Below are positions 54,012 through 64,000 of a stretch of 64,000 nt of DNA, one piece after another. Made by a program: the position numbers and the translations under genes. The stretch lies in assembly GCA_012026835.1 (NCBI GenBank), contig VEPN01000009.1:1-64000 (forward strand), written 5' to 3'. Every line of letters begins with the position of its first letter. Position 1 is the stretch's first letter. The DNA comes from Candidatus Methanoperedens sp. (GTDB lineage Archaea; Halobacteriota; Methanosarcinia; Methanosarcinales; Methanoperedenaceae). The notes under the pieces were generated by a model. That model ran no database searches. It was not told the DNA's origin and saw nothing but the letters and a program-made list of their open reading frames with translations.

Positions 54012-55304
54012 CTATTTCAACGAAAACTCAAGTGCAAGCACAAGACTTGAACCCAGTATCGCTATAGGGGTAACGAACAGCCCGATCTTCAGGAAGTCCG
54101 TCATTTTTGTGCTCCAGCCGTATCTTCGTGCGCTCTCAAGCCAGAGAATCCCGGCAAGGGCTCCGAATGTGGTAAAATTGGCTCCGAGGTTTGAACCAAT
54201 GACCAGCGAATACGCCATTGCGGTATTCATATCCCCGCCAAGCGATGCATGCTGGATTATCGGTAACATCATAGCTGTCATGGGTATGTTGTTCACAAGG
54301 TTGCACATTAAAGCAGATAAAAGCGAGACCGAGACCGTTGCTGCAATAACGTTATCCCCGAAACCTGAGAACAGGACATTTCCTGCATGGCCTGCGATAT
54401 CGCTTACTTCAAGGCCTTTTACCACTATAAACAACCCGATAACGAAGAGAACGACGTTCCATGATATCCTTTTGAGCCTGTGGATGATACGGCGCTCGAA
54501 AAACATCAGTATTATCGCGCCACCAAGGGTCACGGCTGAAAGGGGGATTTTGAAATAGTTTGCAACACCTCCGAGCACGATTACAGAGATGAGAACAATG
54601 AGCCCCAGGGCCACGAGAAATTTATTATTGATTCTAATGACAGTATTTTCCGGCATATCCACGTGGTCCGGTATCTGCTTTCGGAAAATGTATTTAATCA
54701 GATGATAATTTAAAAAAGCAGCCACAAGAGTGGGAAGGAGCATGTATCCTGTGAAACCGAAATAATCAAGGCCGAAGCTGTCGCCAATGAGGATATTTGT
54801 GAGATTTCCGATATACAGCGGCATAGAAAAAGTATTGGCAGCAAAAAAAGACACGTACATATAGGGTTTCGGATTAATTTTCGCCTTATTGCAGAAAATA
54901 AGTATTACAGGAGTGGTCGTCAGGATAACCACGTCGTTCCCGGCAAAAAGCGATATGCCTGATACCACAAGAAAAGTATATAAGAAAAGAAGCTTCCCGC
55001 TGTTTTTTGATGCATAAAGCGCGCGTGATGCGCAGTACTCAAAGAACCCGTAATCCTCAAGAAGGCTTGATATTATCATCAAAGTCGCAAGAATAATAAC
55101 GACATTCCATGTGGTCACAAGAGGTACAGGCATCTCAGGCGTCGAAATGCCCAGAGCCTCTGCTACATGATGCGGTTTGAGCAGGAAAAAGATAGTAAGG
55201 AACGCACTGATTAAAGCTGCATGGGCTTCATTTATCCCTTTCGGCTTTGCTACTATGAGTACATAAGTAAATACAAAAACAGCAACAGCCAGAATCAGGG
55301 TCAA
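54012..55304 (-). CDS. ArsB/NhaD-type anion or arsenite permease
   Basis: A 430-residue transporter of the ion transporter superfamily with ~11 TM helices. FLTIFFLLKPHHVAEALGIS, SLFAGNDVVILTTTPVILIF and the paired re-entrant motif NLVNNIPMTAMMLPIIQHA / GSNLGANFTTFGALAGILWL are the family's inverted-repeat substrate hairpins. ArsB, NhaD and SLC13 cannot be told apart by eye. The start is TTG at 55304. The 48-residue zinc protein gene (55311-55457) ends 6 bp upstream on the same strand. Confidence 0.85.
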   Translation of the reverse strand: MTLILAVAVFVFTYVLIVAKPKGINEAHAALISAFLTIFFLLKPHHVAEALGISTPEMPVPLVTTWNVVIILATLMIISSLLEDYGFFEYCASRALYASKNSGKLLFLYTFLVVSGISLFAGNDVVILTTTPVILIFCNKAKINPKPYMYVSFFAANTFSMPLYIGNLTNILIGDSFGLDYFGFTGYMLLPTLVAAFLNYHLIKYIFRKQIPDHVDMPENTVIRINNKFLVALGLIVLISVIVLGGVANYFKIPLSAVTLGGAIILMFFERRIIHRLKRISWNVVLFVIGLFIVVKGLEVSDIAGHAGNVLFSGFGDNVIAATVSVSLLSALMCNLVNNIPMTAMMLPIIQHASLGGDMNTAMAYSLVIGSNLGANFTTFGALAGILWLESARRYGWSTKMTDFLKIGLFVTPIAILGSSLVLALEFSLK

Positions 55305-55310
55305 TTCTGC

Positions 55311-55457
55311 CTATAAGCGTTCTTCCCTGAATTCTTTACATCCTCGGTTGGTCTCATACACATTTTTCTTGATCAATGTACATGAACCGTCATATTGTTC
55401 CCTATTGCTTCCTCTTATTTTTGTTGAGAAGTATCTGCAATCTACACAATACTTCAA
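55311..55457 (-). CDS. 48-residue four-cysteine protein
   Basis: TTG at 55457 preceded by GGAGG at 7 bases spacing encodes a small protein with YCVDCRYF, SCTLIKKNV and RGCKEF (Cys at 4, 7, 26, 40), a compact pattern like a Zn or Fe-S micro-domain (C-x2-C-x18-C-x13-C). Gene order suggests co-transcription with the permease downstream. Too short to place in a family. The strong ribosome site and coherent coding content support it. Confidence 0.65.
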   Translation of the reverse strand: MKYCVDCRYFSTKIRGSNREQYDGSCTLIKKNVYETNRGCKEFREERL

Positions 55458-55586
55458 GTTTTATCCTCCAAAAGTAGTTTATTCATTATAAGCCTGAATC
55501 CCCTGAAAATGCTTTAATTAAAATGAACAAGTATTTCACTAAAAACCAATATAAACAAACTCATTAATAAAGCTTACCCATAGCAT

Positions 55587-55676
55587 ATGACTATTAGAAA
55601 TATCTTTATATACTAAAGTATATATGATAAATATGACTATTAGAAATACCTATATATACTAAAGTATATATGATAA
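55587..55676 (+). promoter_or_regulatory. Tandemly duplicated 46-bp promoter/palindrome before fae-hps
   Basis: Two near-identical units start at 55587 and 55633 (period 46 bp), each beginning atgactattagaaatac/t and containing TATATACT-AA-AGTATATA, a perfect 8-bp-arm palindrome that also holds TATA-box sequence, followed by atatgataa. The second unit ends ~17 bp before the TTG start. A duplicated operator or tandem promoter is the simplest reading. The rest of 55458-55586 is AT-rich with no gene. Confidence 0.7.
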
Positions 55677-55692
55677 GCCCAGAGGTATCACA

Positions 55693-56874
55693 TTGTTTCT
55701 AGTAGGCGAAGCGTTAATTGGTGAGGAACCTGAACTGGCTCATATTGATTTGATCATCGGAGAAAAAACAGGACCCGTAGGGCAGGCTTTTGCGAATGGC
55801 TTTACGCAGTTGTCCATGGGGCATACACCCCTTCTTTCAGTCATAAGGCCAAACCTTCTTGCAAAACCTGCGACTCTCATAGTACCCAAAGTCACTGTAA
55901 AAAATATGTCCCAGGCCGCACAAATATTCGGACCCGCCCAGACCGCTGTCGCAAGGGCAGTAGCCGATTCTGTGCAGGAAGGGATAATCCCCGAAAACCA
56001 GCTTGAAGACCTCACAATCATTGTAAGCGTTTTTATTCATCCTGAGGCCAAAGACTACAATAAAATATATCGATATAATTACGGCGCCACAAAACTTGCC
56101 ATTGAGAGGGCAATGCAGGGATTCCCAGACAGCAAGACCCTCATGTACGAGAAAGACCGCACCATGCACCCCATAATGGGATTCAAGGTCGTCAGGTTAT
56201 GGAACCCGCCTTATCTCCAGGTTGCCGTTGATATACCGGACATAGACGCTGTCAGGAATATCATAAAACAGGTACCCCAGAGCGATCACCTTATTATCGA
56301 AGCAGGAACGCCGCTCATCAAGAGATATGGCGTGAATGTCGTCCAGTCCATAAGAGAAGTCCGCCCGAACGCTTTTGTCGTGGCTGACCTGAAGACGCTG
56401 GATACAGGCAACCTTGAAGCGCGCATGGTAGCAGATGCAACTGCTGATGCAGTTGTAATATCCGGACTTGCGCCAGTTTCAACGATCGAGAAAGCGATAA
56501 AAGAGGCGAAGAAAACAGGTATTTACGCAGTCATAGATATGCTGAATGTTGATAAACCAATGTCAGTATTAAAGCAGCTTTCAGTCAAGCCTGATGTTGT
56601 GGAACTCCACAGAGCGATTGATACTGAAGGTAAAGCTGAACATGCATGGGGAGACATCCCGGCCATGAAAAAATTATCAGAGAGATTGCTGGTTGCAGTA
56701 GCAGGAGGCATCAGGGTGGATACTGTCAAAGAGGCCCTCAAATCCGGCGCTGATATAATCGTTGTCGGAAGAGCGATCACAAAAGCCAAGGACGTGCGGT
56801 CAATGACAGAGCAGTTCCTTGAAGAACTCAAGCAGCCTGAAATAGACCAGTACAGGATAATGACCGACTTCTAA
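55693..56874 (+). CDS. fae-hps: Bifunctional formaldehyde-activating enzyme / hexulose-6-phosphate synthase (Fae-Hps)
   Basis: 393 residues. Residues 1-160 are Fae (tetrahydromethanopterin hydro-lyase): [40 protein letters not shown] and [19 protein letters not shown]. Residues ~170-393 are the Hps (OMP-decarboxylase superfamily) barrel: [60 protein letters not shown] (catalytic DxKxxD) and [20 protein letters not shown]. It links formaldehyde, tetrahydromethanopterin and ribulose phosphate, providing pentose phosphates in methanogens and relatives. The start is TTG behind GAGGT. Confidence 0.97.
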   Translation: MFLVGEALIGEEPELAHIDLIIGEKTGPVGQAFANGFTQLSMGHTPLLSVIRPNLLAKPATLIVPKVTVKNMSQAAQIFGPAQTAVARAVADSVQEGIIPENQLEDLTIIVSVFIHPEAKDYNKIYRYNYGATKLAIERAMQGFPDSKTLMYEKDRTMHPIMGFKVVRLWNPPYLQVAVDIPDIDAVRNIIKQVPQSDHLIIEAGTPLIKRYGVNVVQSIREVRPNAFVVADLKTLDTGNLEARMVADATADAVVISGLAPVSTIEKAIKEAKKTGIYAVIDMLNVDKPMSVLKQLSVKPDVVELHRAIDTEGKAEHAWGDIPAMKKLSERLLVAVAGGIRVDTVKEALKSGADIIVVGRAITKAKDVRSMTEQFLEELKQPEIDQYRIMTDF

Positions 56875-56918
56875 TCAAAAGATAAGCTCCAAAGAGCATC
56901 AAGGAGGCAACAGACCGG

Positions 56919-57434
56919 ATGAATATGAAGCTCATCGTTGTCATGATACTTCTTGTCGTCCTGGCAGCCGCTGGTTTCAGCGTCCTGAATTATGCCATAC
57001 AGGGTTCTGGTGAAAAGGACTATGGTGAAAAAACGTTCAATGACATCATTTCAGGCGCAAAAACCGTTTTGGACGGGCCGGTCGGCTCAAAGCATATCGT
57101 GCTTGCAAAACTTCCCGTGAATTCAAAGATCATTTTATCCAATGATATTAAAAATGGCGCTCCTGCGGGGCGGGTAGATATTGAACTATCGAACGGGAAT
57201 AAACTGGAGCAAGAGCTTGCACTTCCCATTAATTTCCTGTCGAGGGATAGAAAAGAGACAGGAAAAATGAGGCTGGATCTGGATAACCAGTTAAGTATAG
57301 ACACCTCGGTCAGTCCGCAAATGGAAATATTTTTCCCGGAAGGCGAGTACAAGTTCATACTCATTCACAGGAAGGCTGAATATACAAGCTGGTCTGCAAA
57401 AGGAACAGACTATCTTGAGGTAAACCAGGAATGA
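56919..57434 (+). CDS. Membrane-anchored exported protein
   Basis: 171 residues. One N-terminal TM (LIVVMILLVVLAAAGFSVLN) anchors a ~140-residue extracytoplasmic beta-rich domain: IVLAKLPVNSKIILSNDIKN, GRVDIELSNGNKLEQELALP and VSPQMEIFFPEGEYKFILIH. No Cys or known motif. It is the second gene of a run 55693-58844 whose members are unrelated, and probably shares a transcript with fae-hps. Confidence 0.65.
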   Translation: MNMKLIVVMILLVVLAAAGFSVLNYAIQGSGEKDYGEKTFNDIISGAKTVLDGPVGSKHIVLAKLPVNSKIILSNDIKNGAPAGRVDIELSNGNKLEQELALPINFLSRDRKETGKMRLDLDNQLSIDTSVSPQMEIFFPEGEYKFILIHRKAEYTSWSAKGTDYLEVNQE

Positions 57435-57490
57435 TCCTGTAAAGCTCATTACAACAACCTTTACATATCTTTGCCAGTATTATAAGCTGG

Positions 57491-57778
57491 ATGAACAAGC
57501 CCGCAGTCCTTGATGAGAAAGTAAAGAGGTATGAAAGCCTGCTGCGCAAAGCGCTATCAGCTTTTGAGGTAGCACCTCAGGAGAACTCTCATTTAAAAAA
57601 AGTCTCCGATGATTTCTCCTTAATGGCAAGGTCTTATTATGAGGACGGCCTGATATTCATGAGGGGAGGAGACCCTGTGAACGCCCTCGCCTGTTTCAGT
57701 TACGGGCATGCATGGCTGGATGCGGGAGTGAGACTCGGCGTGTTCAAGGCAACTGATGGAAATCTGTTTACTATTTAA
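57491..57778 (+). CDS. DUF357 protein
   Basis: A 95-residue all-helical protein of the archaeal DUF357 family: [40 protein letters not shown] and [20 protein letters not shown]. The [16 protein letters not shown]-like end is the family hallmark. TPR-like. The function is unknown but the family is widely conserved in euryarchaea. It lies 14 bp upstream of the UPF0212 gene. Confidence 0.9.
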   Translation: MNKPAVLDEKVKRYESLLRKALSAFEVAPQENSHLKKVSDDFSLMARSYYEDGLIFMRGGDPVNALACFSYGHAWLDAGVRLGVFKATDGNLFTI

Positions 57779-57792
57779 AAGAGGAACAACTT

Positions 57793-58167
57793 ATGGCAAA
57801 CTATCTGGTCACACTTGAAGCCGCCTGGCTTGTGAAAAGTGTAGAAAGCGTTGAAGATGCAATGAATATTGCGATATCCGAGGTCGGCAAACAGCTCAAC
57901 CCGGATTTGAATTTCGTTGAGATTGAAGTCGGAGCTACAAGCTGTCCCGCATGCGGCGAGGCTTTTGATAGCGTTTTCATGGCCGCCGGCACTGCCCTTG
58001 TAGGCATCATGCTCGAAATGAAAGTCTATGACGCAGAAAGTGAAGAGCATGCTGCAAGGATTGCTAAATCCACTATAGGCAAGGCTTTGAAAAATGTCCC
58101 GCTTGATGTTGTTGATATTGAAGAATTCGAAGGCGGGAAAGAGAAGAAAAAACAAAAAGAAAAATGA
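57793..58167 (+). CDS. UPF0212 / DUF555 protein
   Basis: A 124-residue UPF0212-family protein. [20 protein letters not shown] at the N-terminus, [20 protein letters not shown] with a CxxC pair, and [20 protein letters not shown] with [20 protein letters not shown] are the family's conserved blocks. It is almost restricted to euryarchaea and has no known function. The C-terminal Lys-rich tail ([11 protein letters not shown]) overlaps the Dph6 start by 4 bp. Confidence 0.93.
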   Translation: MANYLVTLEAAWLVKSVESVEDAMNIAISEVGKQLNPDLNFVEIEVGATSCPACGEAFDSVFMAAGTALVGIMLEMKVYDAESEEHAARIAKSTIGKALKNVPLDVVDIEEFEGGKEKKKQKEK

Positions 58168-58844
58168 AGCTGGCCGCTCTTGTCTCGGGAGGGAAGGATT
58201 CGTCTTTCGCATTATTCCTGGCCCTGGAGGAAGGTCACGAAGTCACCGACCTTGTTACGATAATCCCGAAAAATGAAAATTCATACATGTTCCATTCCGC
58301 AAACATCCATATTACGGGACTTATCTCCGATGCATGCGGGATTCCGCTGACTTCCGTGGTTTCTTCGGGGGAAAAGGAAACGGAACTTCATGACCTGAAA
58401 ACTGCCCTGAGCCTTGTGAAAGTGGATGGTGTTGTTGTCGGGGCTATTGAATCCGAATACCAGGCTTCGCGCGTGCGACGCATATGCGATGAACTCGATC
58501 TCATGATGTATGCCCCCTTGTGGCATAAAGAGCCGGAATCGCTGCTTCGGGAAATGGTAGATTGCATGGACAATTGCATGGACATCAGGATGGTCAAGGT
58601 AGCAGCAGCAGGACTTGATGAATCATGGCTGGGGCGGCGCTTTGATGGGAAACTGGTAGAAGACCTGAAAATACTTCACAGGAAGTACAGGATCCATATC
58701 ATGGGCGAGGGCGGAGAGTACGAGACCCTGGTGCTTGATGCGCCTTATTATAAGAAAAGAATTAACCTGATTGAGACAAGGAACTGCTGGATGGGAGACC
58801 ACGGTATGATGAAGGTAATCAGGGCCGAACTTGGGGAGAAATAA
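58164..58844 (+). CDS. dph6: Diphthine-ammonia ligase (Dph6 family)
   Basis: 226 residues of the PP-loop ATPase family. The N-terminus [20 protein letters not shown] is the adenylate-binding SGGKDS motif. [20 protein letters not shown] and [17 protein letters not shown] (here MGEGGEYE) are Dph6 hallmarks. The enzyme amidates diphthine on elongation factor 2 with ammonia and ATP, the last step of diphthamide synthesis. Archaeal members lack the eukaryotic C-terminal UK114-like domains. It is coupled to UPF0212 by a 4-bp overlap. Confidence 0.94.
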   Translation: MKLAALVSGGKDSSFALFLALEEGHEVTDLVTIIPKNENSYMFHSANIHITGLISDACGIPLTSVVSSGEKETELHDLKTALSLVKVDGVVVGAIESEYQASRVRRICDELDLMMYAPLWHKEPESLLREMVDCMDNCMDIRMVKVAAAGLDESWLGRRFDGKLVEDLKILHRKYRIHIMGEGGEYETLVLDAPYYKKRINLIETRNCWMGDHGMMKVIRAELGEK

Positions 58845-58899
58845 TTTATAAGGCCGCCTGAACAAAACCTATAAGCTGTTTTTCCTCATTCAGGACATT

Positions 58900-60126
58900 G
58901 TGTTGTACAATTTGCCCTATGGTAAAACGCAAATCCTGGTAGATATTCAAGGCCGGCATCAGGTAAAAGTCATAAAACCAATGGATACGGCAGAGGTCCC
59001 GGATGAAAAAAAAGAGATCGAAAAGGCGCTTAAAAACCCCATAAAGAGCATGCGCCTGTCAGAGATAGCAGGCAGCGGCAAAAAAGCAGTGATAATAGTC
59101 AATGATATTACCCGTCCCACGCCCACTGCTAAACTGCTTCCTCCCCTCATTTCCGAATTAAAATCCGGCGGCCTTGAAGATGTTACGATTATATTCGGCC
59201 TCGGTATACACAGGAAACAGACCGAAGAGGAAAAACGCTTCATATTGGGAGACCTGTATGGTAAAGTAATAAGCGTCGAGCACAATATCGATGATTGCGT
59301 GAATCTTGGCACAACCTCAAGAGGCACGCCTGTTGAGGTATTAAAACACGTTGCAGAAGCCGATATCGTGATATGCACCGGGACTGTCGAATTCCATTAT
59401 TATGCAGGTTATTCAGGCGGGGCCAAGTCGATACTTCCCGCTGTTTCATCAAAAAAGAGCATTTATGCAAACCATGCCTTCATGTTAGACCCTAAATCCG
59501 CGGCAGGAAGGCTCGATGGTCCTGTAAGGGGGGATATTGAAGAGGCTGGCACGATACTTGGCATCGATTTTATCCTGAATGTGGTCTTAAACGAAAGAAA
59601 AGAGATAATCTTTGCCGCAGCAGGTGATTACATAGAGGCGCACAGGAAATGCGCGGCTTTCCTTGATAAGATGTCAAAGATCGAGGTCGAGCCTGCCGAT
59701 ATCATAATAGTCTCACCCGGCGGGTGGCCAAAAGATATCGACATATTCCAGTCGCATAAGGCGCTTGAACATGCCAGGAACGCGGTGAAAGAAGGAGGTT
59801 CGATCCTTCTTGTGGCAGAGTGCAAGGAAGGTTACGGCAACCGCGTGTTTGAAGAGTGGCTAAAATCAGGTCGTGATGAAGTTATAAGCCGTTTTAAGGC
59901 CGGGTTCGTAATGGGCGGCCACAAGGCAGCTCTGATCGCGGCATTAACAAAGAAAGTTGACCTGTACCTTATCTCATCCCTGCCCGATGAAATCTCAAAG
60001 AGGGCGTATTTTATCCCGTCATCACTGGAAAATGCACTGAACATGGCAATCGGAAAATGCCCGGGGCCTGCAAAAATAATCGTGATGCCTTACGGAGGTT
60101 CAACCCTTGTTGCCAGCCGTCAGTAA
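58900..60126 (+). CDS. larA: LarA-like nickel-pincer racemase
   Basis: 408 residues of the lactate racemase (LarA) family. By alignment to the L. plantarum enzyme, the pincer-cofactor-attaching Lys (AGYSGGAKSIL, Lys176) and Ni ligand His (SIYANHAF, His192) keep the exact 16-residue spacing, and catalytic His residues are present at 104 (GLGIHRKQT) and 166 (EFHYYAG). The substrate may be lactate or another 2-hydroxy acid, since this superfamily is diverse. The pincer cofactor needs LarB/C/E, none seen here. The start is GTG/TTG (58900). Confidence 0.85.
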   Translation: MLYNLPYGKTQILVDIQGRHQVKVIKPMDTAEVPDEKKEIEKALKNPIKSMRLSEIAGSGKKAVIIVNDITRPTPTAKLLPPLISELKSGGLEDVTIIFGLGIHRKQTEEEKRFILGDLYGKVISVEHNIDDCVNLGTTSRGTPVEVLKHVAEADIVICTGTVEFHYYAGYSGGAKSILPAVSSKKSIYANHAFMLDPKSAAGRLDGPVRGDIEEAGTILGIDFILNVVLNERKEIIFAAAGDYIEAHRKCAAFLDKMSKIEVEPADIIIVSPGGWPKDIDIFQSHKALEHARNAVKEGGSILLVAECKEGYGNRVFEEWLKSGRDEVISRFKAGFVMGGHKAALIAALTKKVDLYLISSLPDEISKRAYFIPSSLENALNMAIGKCPGPAKIIVMPYGGSTLVASRQ

Positions 60127-60186
60127 AGCATTATAATAACTGATAATTAAACTGAAGTGTTTTATGGTATTTTATTGATGCTTAAA

Positions 60187-60272
60187 AACCGCAAAGTCAG
60201 CCATGAACTGCGGTTCATAGATGACGATGAAATGTCTTTCATACCAGGGCGCAAAGCCACAATATCTTTGCG
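60187..60272. repeat. Two short hairpins in the larA-queA spacer
   Basis: AACCGCA/TGCGGTT (60187-60215) and CGCAAAG/CTTTGCG (60250-60272). The second contains the CGCAAAG core that recurs in intergenic DNA at 32833-32848 and 45412-45440. No gene or terminator T-run is evident in 60127-60327. Confidence 0.55.
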
Positions 60273-60327
60273 TTCTCGCAATGTTCCTTTTTTTATTATC
60301 CACCTAACATAAATTACTTAAGCCAGT

Positions 60328-62495
<2,168 letters not shown>

Positions 62496-62526
62496 GGAAT
62501 ATTATGATGGTGCAGGAGGTAAAAGT

Positions 62527-63792
62527 ATCGAAACCAGAAAGATATGCCTTGTGAGCGACTGGTATTACCCGGGCATAGGAGGTATCGAGAATCATATAGA
62601 ATACCTGGCCGGGCAGCTTGTTGAACTCGGAAATGAAGTCCACATCCTGACCTGCGGGAACAAGGAGTTACAGGACAAAATCGGGGAGCATGATGCCCTC
62701 AAGAGAGAAATGGGCATAACAGTACACAGGATAAAGGGTTACACAATAAAAAAATGGGGGGCTGTGGTCGATCCGAGGATTTCATGGATTGTAAATGATG
62801 TTATCAAAAAAGAGAATTTCGACCTGATACATGCCCATAGCATTTATTCACCCACTGCCATGGTTACCGCTTATGTAGGCAAGACCCTTCGGAACATACC
62901 CACTCTTGCCACAAACCATTCCATATGGGGAGAGTGGAGACTGGGAAGCCTGTTCCAGCGCACGATACGCGAAGAGTTTACAAGGCTTGATGCAATAATT
63001 GCTGTAAGCAGTGCAGTTAAAAAAGACATGGAACGTTTTTGTATCGACAATCCGGTGTTCATTATCCCGGGCGGCGTGGATTGCGACAGGTTTTATCCTG
63101 ATGCTAAATGCAGGGAGGAAACACGAAAATTACTGGGATATGGGGATAATGCTATTGTAATTGTGACTGTAGGCAGGCTTGTCCCGAGGAAAAGAATGCA
63201 CGAGTTGATTCAGATAATGCCGTATCTTACAAACCAACATAATGTTAAATTGTTAATCGTGGGCGACGGTCCTGAAAAAAAGAAGCTAATAAACCTGTCG
63301 AAATCGTTAAAGGTAAACCAGCATGTAAAGTTTGTCGGTTTTTCACATGACCCGCGAAATTACCTGAATGCATCGGACATATTTGCCTTATGTTCTGTAG
63401 AAGAAGCGCTCGGTTTGTCGATACTTGAAGCAATGGCATGCGAACTTCCTGTAGCTGTGAAAAACGTGAATGGTATAAGCGATATACTGGATGGCAATGG
63501 TATCCTCCCGTATGCCCTGGATGCTGATGGTATAAAGAATAACGTCGAGTTCCTGATAAATAACGTCGAAATTCGCTCAAAGCTGGGGAAAAATAACAGG
63601 AAACATGTCCTTGCTAATTTCGCCTGGGATGGCATCTGCGAAAAGACTATCGGAGTTTACGATTTTATCGAGCAGACGGCTGAGATGGATTCAAATAAAT
63701 ACTACAATATGAAGCTTGCGAAAATAGGAAGAATTGCCAAGCGATTGATGCGGTTCCATGAGAAAAACAGTAAGCTTAACGATAGATATTGA
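62527..63792 (+). CDS. GT4-family glycosyltransferase, non-standard start
   Basis: About 421 residues of GT-B fold: ICLVSDWYYPGIGGIENHIE at the N-terminus, NFDLIHAHSIYSPTA, VSSAVKKDMERF, VGRLVPRKRMHELI and the C-terminal EALGLSILEAMACELPVAV nucleotide-sugar site. The only standard in-frame start, GTG at 62551, would delete the first beta strand (RKICLV). A GGAGGT site (62515-62520) sits 6 bases before an ATC at 62527 in the proper frame, implying ATC initiation or a changed start codon. It overlaps the deacetylase gene, pointing to glycan or surface polysaccharide synthesis. Confidence 0.85.
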   Translation: METRKICLVSDWYYPGIGGIENHIEYLAGQLVELGNEVHILTCGNKELQDKIGEHDALKREMGITVHRIKGYTIKKWGAVVDPRISWIVNDVIKKENFDLIHAHSIYSPTAMVTAYVGKTLRNIPTLATNHSIWGEWRLGSLFQRTIREEFTRLDAIIAVSSAVKKDMERFCIDNPVFIIPGGVDCDRFYPDAKCREETRKLLGYGDNAIVIVTVGRLVPRKRMHELIQIMPYLTNQHNVKLLIVGDGPEKKKLINLSKSLKVNQHVKFVGFSHDPRNYLNASDIFALCSVEEALGLSILEAMACELPVAVKNVNGISDILDGNGILPYALDADGIKNNVEFLINNVEIRSKLGKNNRKHVLANFAWDGICEKTIGVYDFIEQTAEMDSNKYYNMKLAKIGRIAKRLMRFHEKNSKLNDRY

Positions 63793-64000
63793 ACATGATT
63801 GCCCTCCCTACTTGAAGACATACAGGGGGATAGAAAAAGGGCTTCCAGGATTATGTTCTGTTCTTGATGGATTTGGTGTGAAAGCGACGTTCTTTGTGAC
63901 AGGGGATGTGGCATCAAAATACCCAGAGGAGATAAAAAAGATAGCGCAGCACCATGAAATCGGAAGTCATGGCTATTCCCATAAGCGTTTTGACAGGATG
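63758..64000 (+). CDS. Polysaccharide deacetylase (NodB/CE4), 5' part
   Basis: ATG at 63758 begins a CE4 NodB domain running off the window: VSLTIDIEHDCPPYLK holds the catalytic/metal aspartates (T-x-D-x-E/D-x-D), GVKATFFVTGDVASKYP and HEIGSHGYSHKRFDRM carry the metal-binding His-x3-His (SHGYSH). Only 81 codons are in view. It overlaps the glycosyltransferase by 35 bp. The family removes N-acetyl groups from amino-sugar polymers. With the glycosyltransferase it likely belongs to a surface-glycan cluster. Confidence 0.9.
   Translation, partial: MRKTVSLTIDIEHDCPPYLKTYRGIEKGLPGLCSVLDGFGVKATFFVTGDVASKYPEEIKKIAQHHEIGSHGYSHKRFDRM

Noticed and set aside
60181-60240. C/D-box sRNA (atgacgatgaaatg resembles box C)
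   Set aside because: Only an imperfect C box (ACGATGA) and no properly spaced D box CTGA/D'/C' set.

Overview
The window reads as a euryarchaeal chromosome of the Methanosarcinales / ANME-2d ('Candidatus Methanoperedens'-like) type. This is inferred from gene content: a fused formaldehyde-activating enzyme/hexulose-phosphate synthase, CDC48, archaeal TYW1 (Taw1), DUF357 and UPF0212 proteins, an F420-type flavodiiron protein cluster, ScpA/ScpB, a c-type cytochrome remnant and many small zinc-ribbon proteins. Start codons are often TTG or GTG with GGTG/GGAGG ribosome sites, and AT-rich TATA promoters are visible. No 16S/23S rRNA, tRNA gene or CRISPR array was found.

Layout. 1-3.3 kb is accessory debris: a cut transposase, two copies of a structured ~83-bp repeat, a HicB antitoxin with a decayed HicA, a broken DUF4143 ATPase and an AT-rich three-gene module ending in a HEPN-like protein. 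3.8-13.7 kb is housekeeping (carB, rnhB, clpB, purC). 13.8-21.4 kb holds a copper ATPase with a duplicated phosphorylation motif and a flavodoxin/rubredoxin-like/flavodiiron/YHS stress cluster. 22-32.7 kb carries membrane and exported proteins, a six-gene operon interleaving two ABC systems, and an HTH/small membrane protein operon. 32.9-35.2 kb has enolase and several broken small genes.

35.27-40.08 kb is the most striking segment. It is an AT-rich, translationally coupled three-gene cassette: DNA methyltransferase, Ser/Thr kinase-ATPase fusion, and a protein with two Rossmann-like nucleotide-binding-type motifs. A 38-bp near-perfect direct repeat brackets it exactly, and that repeat is the 3' end of the neighbouring 105-codon gene. 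This looks like an integrated defence or conflict island with no integrase of its own, and I know of no named system with this composition.

40.1-44.6 kb is an SPFH/zinc-ribbon membrane operon. 44.8-45.2 kb is a truncated FtsX-type permease abutting palindromes. 45.5-53.9 kb holds a PAC2 protein, a possible caspase-like protein, a stand-alone H-NOX heme sensor, CDC48, AmrS-like radical SAM protein, Taw1 and ScpAB. 54-60.1 kb has an ArsB/NhaD-type transporter, a Fae-Hps fusion behind a tandemly duplicated promoter palindrome, Dph6 and a LarA-like protein. 60.3-64 kb has a bacterial-type QueA/Tgt pair (queuosine) followed by a glycosyltransferase and a polysaccharide deacetylase that runs off the window.

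Functional themes: C1/formaldehyde handling and RuMP (Fae-Hps), NO/O2 sensing and detoxification (H-NOX, flavodiiron), copper export, chromosome segregation, tRNA and EF2 modification, surface glycan synthesis, and repeated insertion and decay of mobile or defence genes.
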